Shown: one piece after another, positions 57,384 through 64,000 of the stretch
Position numbering within the stretch: the first letter of the stretch is position 1
How the letters are laid out: the number at the start of each line of letters is the position of its first letter
Origin: Umbelopsis isabellina
Taxonomy: Eukaryota > Mucoromycota > Umbelopsidomycetes > Umbelopsidales > Umbelopsidaceae
DNA length: 64,000 bases
Direction: 5' to 3'
Assembly (NCBI GenBank): GCA_016758905.1
Contig: JAEPQZ010000009.1
Location: forward strand, 434,001 to 498,000
The notes under the pieces: model-generated
Told to the model about the DNA's origin: nothing
The model's database searches: none
The model's input: the letters and a program-made list of their open reading frames with translations, nothing else
Translations under genes and position numbers: made by a program

Positions 57384-58864
57384 ATATTGTATTATAAAGG
57401 GTATGTATTTGAGATAGATATACATAATGCCATGCGTAAAGTAGTGATTAAGGTGAACTTCTGTTTTTATAGATATATGTATTCACATGGGCTTGTTTTT
57501 GGCCGTATAAAAGGTTACCACTACACCGCTTAATTAATTTATTTGAGAATGATAATTTGGTTTGTCATAATGTATAGGCAAGCGCGGTGACTAGCATAAG
57601 TTAACACCGATGGCTGGGAGGTGCCCATCATAATCATTAAGCAAGGTTACACGAATATCATTAAGGCACATAAGGCATTACATTTGTCGAGTTGTTCCAA
57701 TACCGAACCTCCAGTCAAAGCAAAAAGTTACTCTCTCACCACAAATCAAATTAACTGCACCAATCCTGCCAGAATACCGGAATATAAAAACAAAAGGCAT
57801 GGATAGAAGTGTATTGAATGAAGTGCAGGAATTCTGAGAAAGCATTAAGACAATATTATCCTCCCGCAGATGGCGTGGATGTGTTCAATGAAGAAGCGGG
57901 AATCTCTTGTATTATCTTGTATTATGTCTTATCCTAACAGGGAAAGGAAATACCAATTCATACTTTGTCCCGTTTTGTGGCACTGGACCCAGAATCAATG
58001 ATGCAGCAGGCACGAGTCCAGGCTTTCTTTGTAAAGTACACTGGTACACAGTTGTACATCCCACGCTCGTATTCCCGGTATCTTGTTGTTTGAACATAAC
58101 CAGGTAAGTAATGACAATCATTTGTTTTTCTTAAGCTGTGCTCGCTCAACAGCTGGTAGCACTCGCACGATCAACAGTATAGCTTCTGAAGCAACACCCT
58201 GATAAGCAAGTATTCATCTCCACATCAAATTAGCACTTCAAATGATGGCGTTCGACCGAGTAAAAATATTGTAGAAAAGTAACCGATACAGATAACCATT
58301 GGGTTACGCTACCACAAATTTCAGCTTGTGGAAATACGGTAATCTGCATAGAAAGATCGGTTCATATTGCTCTCGATCATAAACGCCGGCGCTCAGCTGA
58401 CAACTGAAATACTACACCATTTTGTAACGCATTACCTGAAAAAGGCAACCTGCTTGCTGTAGTTTCCTGGGACACAAAGCATCCATGCTGTTCCGAGATT
58501 CCTCGTTTGTTAGATTTTCCTTTTTCAAAAGTTTATGACCTGGAAAGGTTATTGTAGCAATTTACACCTACGGTACAATGTGATATATCGTTTTTTGTTC
58601 CAAACAAACGGTAGGAAAATCAAGGGTTCACTTTGTGATGGTGTAACACCAGTCTAATGCTTTTGATTGGAGTCTGAAATGTTTATATTAATGATCCACG
58701 GGCTATGTAAATTATGACTACTGTAAGTTCCGTCATAAACACACGCTGAACGCGGCGGGAAGGCAAAAAGTCTTATATTTTGCCATGGTGCTTATTAGGT
58801 AGCACGAGATTGCTCATGTTAAGCTGCAGCATATGAGATTGAGCTGCTGCAGCTCTTTTGTGTG
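57384..58864. other. intergenic between SDR and exo-glucanase
   Basis: About 1.5 kb. Only short chance frames on both strands. No gene, repeat or RNA recognised. Confidence 0.5.
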
Positions 58865-58873
58865 CTATATAAG
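58865..58873 (+). promoter_or_regulatory. TATA box of the exo-glucanase gene
   Basis: CTATATAAG, about 50 bp upstream of the start at 58918. Confidence 0.65.
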
Positions 58874-58917
58874 GCCCAATTCATAATGCTCTTTGCGACT
58901 CATACACTTATCAGAAC

Positions 58918-60051
58918 ATGGTTTCTTTCTCATTGGATAGTGCTTTGGTTGCCTGCCTTTGTTTCTTGACAATCGTACAAGGTAGTCCATTGCAAAAGAG
59001 GGCTGGTACCGCTTGGAACTATTGGACTATGAAAGCTTGGGGAGCTAACCTGGGAAACTGGTTGATCCTTGAGAGATGGATGGACTCTACTATCTTTGAC
59101 CAAAATGCTCCAAATGCCCAGGATGAATGGACATTCTGTCAACAAGCTAGTAACCCTGCGCAAGCTTTGACTAACCACTGGAATAGCTGGATCACTGAAA
59201 GCGATTTCCAAAAGCTTGCTAGTGTTGGTGCCAATCATGTTCGTATCCCTGTTGGCTATTGGGCTTTCATAACTCCAGATTCTGGTGAGCCTTATGTTTC
59301 TACTGGACAAAAGGCTCAAATTCAGCGTATTTTGGGCTATTGTGCCACGTATCATATCAATGCCATTATTGACTTGCACGGTCTTCCTGGTTCTCAAAAT
59401 GGTGAAGCTCACTCTGGGCACATCGGTTCTATTGACTTTTACACTTCCTACAATCAACAGCGTGCTTTGAAAACTGTTCAAGCTGTCGTTGATTGGATGA
59501 ACTCGCTGCCCACTAATCAGAAAAATCAAATCTCTTCCATTGAGGTCGCTAACGAGCCAAGAACCTCCAGTGATGCTCAGCTTACCACTCTCAAGAACTA
59601 TTATACATCAGCTTACGCCAAGGTACATGCCTCCGCTTATCAAGTCCCCATGATGTTCCATGATGCATTTAAAGGGCTTAACTACTGGAGTGACTTCCTG
59701 CCTGCGCCAGCTAATGCTGTCATCGATTTGCATCCTTACTGGGCATTCCCCCCTGCCACATCTCAAAGTTCAATCATCTCTGATGTTTGTAGCAAGGCTA
59801 GCCCAAATGCTGGTTTCCATATACCTGTTCTTACAGGCGAATGGTCTCTGGCTTCCGGGGTATCTTCCACAACAACGTGGTTGCGTCAATTCATGGACAC
59901 TCAGGTCTCGGTATACCAGAAAGGTGCAGGTGCAGTTATGTGGGCCCTCAAGAACAATATAAACTCGAATGTATGGTCATTTGAGCAGCTGATGTCCGAG
60001 GGTATCATCAATAATGGTACATTCTCAAGACATACTAACTCTCAATGCTGA
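58918..60051 (+). CDS. secreted GH5 exo-beta-1,3-glucanase, 377 aa
   Basis: Intronless. MVSFSLDSALVACLCFLTIV is a signal peptide and LQKR just after it is a dibasic processing site. WGANLGNWLILERWMDSTIF and the catalytic acid/base Glu in ISSIEVANEPRTSS, plus the nucleophile Glu in VLTGEWSLASG, mark GH5 subfamily 9 as in yeast Exg1. HVRIPVGYWAF and IIDLHGLPGSQNG are further core words. The enzyme trims glucose from the ends of beta-1,3-glucan outside the cell, in wall remodelling or feeding. Cys pairs are conserved. It lies among SDR genes without obvious functional link. Confidence 0.95.
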   Translation: MVSFSLDSALVACLCFLTIVQGSPLQKRAGTAWNYWTMKAWGANLGNWLILERWMDSTIFDQNAPNAQDEWTFCQQASNPAQALTNHWNSWITESDFQKLASVGANHVRIPVGYWAFITPDSGEPYVSTGQKAQIQRILGYCATYHINAIIDLHGLPGSQNGEAHSGHIGSIDFYTSYNQQRALKTVQAVVDWMNSLPTNQKNQISSIEVANEPRTSSDAQLTTLKNYYTSAYAKVHASAYQVPMMFHDAFKGLNYWSDFLPAPANAVIDLHPYWAFPPATSQSSIISDVCSKASPNAGFHIPVLTGEWSLASGVSSTTTWLRQFMDTQVSVYQKGAGAVMWALKNNINSNVWSFEQLMSEGIINNGTFSRHTNSQC

Positions 60052-60367
60052 TCGCCGTAAATTTCCTACTTTTATTGGGAAGAACCAACGAGCTCTTATA
60101 CAAATAAATAAAGCTATCTAACCGTTAATTGATAGCGAAGAAAACCTGTTTTATCATATTTTCAGTAAATGCCTGTGCGTGAGCCCAAATTATTTGACCC
60201 CTGGACACATATAAGCTCGGTCAGACCTTATAAGGAGAAAGGTGCCCAAGAATTTTCTGGGACTGCTAGCTCGTGGGTAGGTTCAGTGCTACAACAGCTT
60301 ACATGCAGCAGCACATATAAAATAAGCTGCAGCTTCGTGGGGATCATCTATATCTATTACAACTAAA
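60052..60367. other. intergenic between exo-glucanase and SDR
   Basis: 316 nt holding the 3' flank of the glucanase (AATAAATAAAG near 60105) and the promoter of the next SDR gene. Confidence 0.5.
60313..60322 (+). promoter_or_regulatory. TATA box of the SDR gene at 60368
   Basis: CATATAAAAT about 50 bp upstream of the start codon. Confidence 0.55.
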
Positions 60368-61327
60368 ATGGCCATTGAATTCACAGACCAAACTACTGCT
60401 GATGAGGTTGGCACTGCATTGACAAATGAAATCAGAGGCAAGACCGTCTTGATTACTGGTGCGACAGTCGGCGGACTTGGAGCCGAGGCGGCTATGGTGC
60501 TAGCCAAGCATCAGGCCAAACTCATCATTCTAGCCTGCAGGCGGGTAGAAGCTGTTTTTGAGACCATCAATAAGATCAAACAAGAAGTGCCGGATGCTAA
60601 CCTGAGACCACTAATATTGGATCTTGCATCATTAGCCTCTGTGCGAGATGCAGCAAAGAGAGTGAACGAATACGCTGAACCCATTGATGTGCTTATCAAC
60701 AACGCCGGCGTAATGGCACCTCCATATTTTCTAACAGAGGATGGCTTTGAGGGACAATTGGCCACAAACCACCTGGGTCCCTTTGCATTTACAAACTTAA
60801 TTATGCCTCGGATTTTGGCGTCGCTCACTGGCTCACCTAGAATTGTCAATGTTTCAAGCACTGTCCATTGGTTGAGCCCTATACGCTATGACGATCCAGG
60901 CTTTCAAGAAGGCAAAACTTATAATAATTTCATTGCTTATGGACAATCTAAAACCGCAAACATTTTGTTCTCCAAAGAATTGAGTAGACGTTATAAGGAT
61001 CAAGGATTACTGGCATTTAGCCTTCATCCTGGTGGCATTCAGACCAACCTGTTGCGACATTTTGATATCGCCAAAGTGTTGCAAGAAGGAGTTAAGGACT
61101 ATAAGGGTAATTCCTTTGACCTTACAGCCATAAAATGGAAGTCAATTCAAGTCGGTACAGCGACTCATCTCGTTGCTGCTTTTGACCCCTCAATTGCCGA
61201 CCAAAACGGCTCTTTTCTTGAAGACGCACAAGTTCATAACGAACTGGCCAGACCCGATGCTCTTGATCCACAGAACGCCAAACGTCTCTGGGAACTTAGT
61301 GAGCTGTTATTGGCTGGTAAAATATGA
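60368..61327 (+). CDS. intronless SDR (RDH/WWOX-like), cluster member 2, 319 aa
   Basis: MAIEFTDQTTADEVGTALTN is followed by IRGKTVLITGATVGGLGAEA, again the TGxxxGGxG variant. VLINNAGVMAPPYFLTEDGF, NVSSTVHWL, YGQSKTANILFSKELSRRYK and SLHPGGIQTNLLRHF follow; the end is LWELSELLLAGKI. Clearly paralogous to the gene at 56400 and that at 62794. The ATG context follows a 46-bp TATA-to-start leader. Its final codons and 3' flank are duplicated in tandem right after the gene (61301-61468). Confidence 0.9.
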   Translation: MAIEFTDQTTADEVGTALTNEIRGKTVLITGATVGGLGAEAAMVLAKHQAKLIILACRRVEAVFETINKIKQEVPDANLRPLILDLASLASVRDAAKRVNEYAEPIDVLINNAGVMAPPYFLTEDGFEGQLATNHLGPFAFTNLIMPRILASLTGSPRIVNVSSTVHWLSPIRYDDPGFQEGKTYNNFIAYGQSKTANILFSKELSRRYKDQGLLAFSLHPGGIQTNLLRHFDIAKVLQEGVKDYKGNSFDLTAIKWKSIQVGTATHLVAAFDPSIADQNGSFLEDAQVHNELARPDALDPQNAKRLWELSELLLAGKI

Positions 61328-61468
61328 AGGCGCAAGCCGATTAAAAATGCATTAATAAAAGTTACAAATTTACCGTATTCAGTTGAGCAGTTGTTGGCTA
61401 ATAAATTATGAAGACGCAAGCCGATTAAAAATGCATTAATACCAGTTACAAATTTACCTTATTAAGTT
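61301..61468 (+). repeat. 84-bp tandem duplication covering the 3' end of the SDR gene
   Basis: Copy 1 begins GAGCTGTTATTGGCTGGTAA at 61301 inside the last codons of the gene at 60368; copy 2 begins GAGCAGTTGTTGGCTAATAA at 61385. Both continue through TATGAAG(G/A)CGCAAGCC, GATTAAAAATGCATTAATA and GTTACAAATTTACC. The copies differ at roughly one site in eight, so the duplication is not recent. Confidence 0.9.
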
Positions 61469-61501
61469 TATCCGGGTGGCTGAACTGTGAAACTTTATAG
61501 A

Positions 61502-61510
61502 TTATAAAAG
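61502..61510 (+). promoter_or_regulatory. TATA box of the reductase gene at 61601
   Basis: TTATAAAAG, followed by a G-run, about 90 bp upstream of the start. Confidence 0.5.
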
Positions 61511-61600
61511 GGGGAAATTTACATTATTGCTTGATTACACTGCACTAGAAATTTCTTTGTTCAACTAACAATTTCAACCGTACAATTTTCAACTACGACA

Positions 61601-62605
61601 ATGTCAAATAAGCTTGTTCTCTTAACAGGAGGAAATGGTTTTGTTGGTGCTCATGTTTGTCGAGAACTATTGACTAATGGATACCGCGTTCGAGCGGTCG
61701 TACGCTCACAAGATAAGGCTGATCAAGTCAAAAAAAGTCATCAAGAATGGAGCCAACAGTTTGAGGGGTTCTCAATCATCCCCGATATGACTAAACCTGG
61801 GGCTTACGATGAAGCTGTGCAAGGTGTAGACTACGTGATGCATGTCGCCAGCCCATTTGCTTTCCCTATTAAAGATAACGAAAAAGATATGTTGATACCG
61901 GCTAAAGAAGGTACATTAAACATACTTCGAGCTGCCACTACACAGTCGTCTGTCAAACGAGTCGTTATCACTTCATCATGTGCCGCAATGTTTGACCTGT
62001 CAAAGGGTATAAGGCCAGGTTACACCTACACCGAAAAAGACTGGAATCCCGCAACATGGGATGATGCCGCAAAGTCAGATATTTCTATATATGTCTACTG
62101 TGCGTCCAAGAAGATTGCTGAGCAAGCTGCTTGGCAATTTATAAAGGAGAACAACGTTTCCTTTGATATTGCCACAATGTGCTTGCCCATGATTTACGGC
62201 CCTATTCTCCATCACATCAACAGCCTCAATGAGCTGAATGAATCAAACAGTCAAATCTGGAATATCATCAATGGTGAGAACAAAGAGTTTCCTCCCACTG
62301 GTGTTCCCGCCTTTGTCGATGTACGAGATGCCGCAGTAGGTCACGTTAGTGCGCTGACCGTCCCACAAGCATCCAACGCCCGGTATGTGCTGTCGGCCGG
62401 ATCATTTAGATTCGAGCAAGCTGCTGCTATCGCTCAGAAGAGACACCCGCAAGTTCATATTTTGCAGGGTGATACTAGCCCTCTTGATTGCTACACTGTA
62501 GATGGATCCAAATCTAGAAACGATCTTCTTCGTAGAGATTACATTACTTTTGAGCAGTGTGTTTCAGACACAGCTGATCAACTGTTTAAGATTGCCAAAA
62601 ACTAG
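61601..62605 (+). CDS. extended SDR, dihydroflavonol reductase/Gre2-like, 334 aa
   Basis: Intronless. MSNKLVLLTGGNGFVGAHVC is the extended-SDR GxxGxxG motif; VDYVMHVASPFAFP, VVITSSCAAMFDL with the catalytic Ser, and YVYCASKKIAEQAAW with YxxxK follow, then ATMCLPMIYGPILHHINSLN and a PAFVDVRDAAVGHV strand. The pattern is that of NADPH-dependent carbonyl reductases such as Gre2 (methylglyoxal/isovaleraldehyde reductase) and plant dihydroflavonol reductases. Substrate not readable. A different SDR branch from the three paralogs around it. Confidence 0.92.
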   Translation: MSNKLVLLTGGNGFVGAHVCRELLTNGYRVRAVVRSQDKADQVKKSHQEWSQQFEGFSIIPDMTKPGAYDEAVQGVDYVMHVASPFAFPIKDNEKDMLIPAKEGTLNILRAATTQSSVKRVVITSSCAAMFDLSKGIRPGYTYTEKDWNPATWDDAAKSDISIYVYCASKKIAEQAAWQFIKENNVSFDIATMCLPMIYGPILHHINSLNELNESNSQIWNIINGENKEFPPTGVPAFVDVRDAAVGHVSALTVPQASNARYVLSAGSFRFEQAAAIAQKRHPQVHILQGDTSPLDCYTVDGSKSRNDLLRRDYITFEQCVSDTADQLFKIAKN

Positions 62606-62793
62606 CAAATGGGAAGTATTGCCCCAAAGGTTTTATTTACTAATCATCAATTGTGCCATAATAAAGATAACAGTAAATGTTCTTCTAAACGATCTGGCTG
62701 TAACAGATAGGGTACGAGCTGATTGTAGTTATGTGACCGTTTATTTATGGACAAAACAGGACAATATTACATGTACCGTAATCTGGATTACGG

Positions 62794-63753
62794 TTACAAT
62801 GAGAATTTTTGCCCAACCAATCGTTCACTCAAAATCCATAACCTTTCAGCATCAGCTTCGCTATTGGCATGTGGCTTGACGTGATCGTTGGCAATTTGAC
62901 TGTCTTCCAAGTAAGAGCCTGATTGGTCTTTGATATTTGCATCGAAAGCAGCAGTGATATGAGTCGCAACACCTTGATTAAGGGTCTTCCATTTATCTAC
63001 GGGGATAACAACCTCTTCGCCCCAGGCATTTAGCACTGGCCCACGAGGCTTCTCGCCCAGACTAGAATTGCGGGACAGGTTGGTCTTGATAACGCCTGGC
63101 TGAAGGCTGTAAGCTGTCAGTCCCTTACTTTTATATCGCTTCGTTAACTCTTTGGCGAACATGACATTAGCTGTCTTCGATTGTCCATAAGCGAGGTGTT
63201 TGTCATACGTCTCTCCGTTTTTGAATGAAGGATCATCGAAGAATATTGATGCAAGAGCGTGACCGCCGCTCGAAACGTTCACAACGCGAGGGGAACCAGT
63301 GGCTAGCATTCGCGATAAGATCAAATTTGTAAAGAGAAAATGTCCAATATGGGCAACTCCAAATTGTGCTTCCAGACCGTCCTCGGTAGTTTGATATTTA
63401 GGGTATACAACAGCAGCGTTATTGATTAGCACATCCACATTTTCAGAGTAATGGTTCACTTCTTCTGCAGCTCTCCTGATTGACTTGAATGAACCAAGAT
63501 CCAGCACCAACGTTCTGATATGGGCGTCTGGCATTTCTTTCTTGATATTTTGGACAGTATCATCCAGAACTTCTTGCTTTCTACCAGCTACTACAATGAC
63601 CTTGGGATCATGCTTTACAAGAACTCTTGCCGTTTCGGCTCCTAGACCACCCCAAGTGCATCCAGTGATTATAATGGTCTTTCCCTTGATCTCGCCAGCA
63701 TAAAATTCAGCAACTTCATCACCGGTAGCTTCGAATCCAAAATTGTTTGACAT
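62794..63753 (-). CDS. intronless SDR (RDH/WWOX-like), cluster member 3, 319 aa
   Basis: MSNNFGFEATGDEVAEFYAG then IKGKTIIITGCTWGGLGAET, the same extra-Gly variant. VLINNAAVVYPKYQTTEDGL, VVNVSSGGHALAS, YGQSKTANVMFAKELTKRYK and SLQPGVIKTNLSRNSS continue the fold, ending LWILSERLVGQKFSL. Orientation is opposite to the other two paralogs and to the Gre2-like gene, with which it is convergent. Closest to the gene at 56400 by its TWGG motif and the ERxVGQxFS end. Confidence 0.9.
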   Translation of the reverse strand: MSNNFGFEATGDEVAEFYAGEIKGKTIIITGCTWGGLGAETARVLVKHDPKVIVVAGRKQEVLDDTVQNIKKEMPDAHIRTLVLDLGSFKSIRRAAEEVNHYSENVDVLINNAAVVYPKYQTTEDGLEAQFGVAHIGHFLFTNLILSRMLATGSPRVVNVSSGGHALASIFFDDPSFKNGETYDKHLAYGQSKTANVMFAKELTKRYKSKGLTAYSLQPGVIKTNLSRNSSLGEKPRGPVLNAWGEEVVIPVDKWKTLNQGVATHITAAFDANIKDQSGSYLEDSQIANDHVKPHANSEADAERLWILSERLVGQKFSL

Positions 63754-64000
63754 TTCTTTTTTATGATTAGTGCTTTATTTTCAAGGTGGCAATAGTGCTC
63801 TTATATATCACGAAAAGTGTTAACAGTTTCATAAAGGCATAGCGGAGACAGATTTACCAAGGGTGGCGTAGCAACTCATTTTTTCGCATTAGTATCCGAA
63901 ACGTCGCATTTGTGTCCGAAGGGCAGTGTTTTGCTGCCGAGTGCCAAAAGAAATGCTTTTTCATTTACAAACTCTCTTTAATGAAAGATTACGCATGCAA
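63754..64000. other. promoter of SDR member 3, window edge
   Basis: Upstream region of the minus-strand SDR gene up to the window edge. No further gene start seen. Confidence 0.5.
63801..63808 (-). promoter_or_regulatory. TATA box of the SDR gene at 63753
   Basis: TGATATATAAG on the minus strand about 50 bp upstream of the start. Confidence 0.6.

Noticed and set aside
57907-58149. Overlapping 63-69 codon frames on both strands in the glucanase upstream region
   Set aside because: Short, no family resemblance, both strands open to the same degree.

Overview
The window is nuclear DNA of a fungus, most likely an early-diverging one of the Mucoromycota (Mucorales-like). Evidence: genes carry many short (about 45-130 nt) GT-AG introns; there is a fungal-type metal-dependent mRNA 5'-triphosphatase, a GH5 exo-beta-1,3-glucanase and a RasB-type Ras. 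ATP-citrate lyase is one polypeptide, as in animals and non-ascomycete fungi, not split as in Ascomycota. A decayed gene at 19.1-21.0 kb belongs, by its conserved motifs, to a protein family I know only from Mucoromycota. The species call is inference. No rRNA, tRNA, CRISPR or retroelement was recognised.

Layout. 0-7 kb: 3' end of a mitochondrial carrier, a small acidic protein, mRNA 5'-triphosphatase and a Rex3/REXO1-type RNA exonuclease (divergent pair), and a glycine-rich predicted membrane protein. 7-16 kb: a short-chain dehydrogenase, a secreted PL8 polysaccharide lyase, a glutathione transferase, a ubiquitin-conjugating enzyme and the ribosome-assembly factor SSF1/PPAN, all on the minus strand. 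16-23.6 kb: an accessory-looking, gene-poor island with two related small basic proteins of unknown role around a decayed zinc-finger gene and three copies of a short repeat, then a DUF302 protein. 23.8-31.7 kb: LIM protein, secreted amidase, BED-finger protein derived from a hAT transposase, SF3a66, UDP-glucose dehydrogenase. 32.5-48.5 kb: mitochondrial uS9, UTP23, succinate-semialdehyde dehydrogenase, RasB, NCS-1, NPRL3, a ten-exon chromodomain protein resembling Chp1/TASOR, an aldo-keto reductase-like protein and a four-pass membrane protein. 48.8-52.5 kb: ATP-citrate lyase. 54-64 kb: a run of SDR-type oxidoreductases (five in 9.6 kb, four without introns) with an exo-beta-glucanase among them, most with a clear TATA box.

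Functional themes: RNA processing (capping, 3' trimming, splicing, rRNA maturation), nutrient and calcium signalling (RasB, NCS-1, NPRL3 side by side), secreted polymer breakdown (PL8, GH5, amidase) and redox metabolism. The observations most worth checking are the Chp1/TASOR-like gene, a putative 2-nt exon in RasB, the repeat-flanked decayed island, the paralog that lost its conserved tail, and the intronless SDR cluster. All gene models were built by hand from reading frame, splice consensus and family knowledge. Exon phases were checked by arithmetic for the multi-exon genes, but no transcript or database evidence was available.
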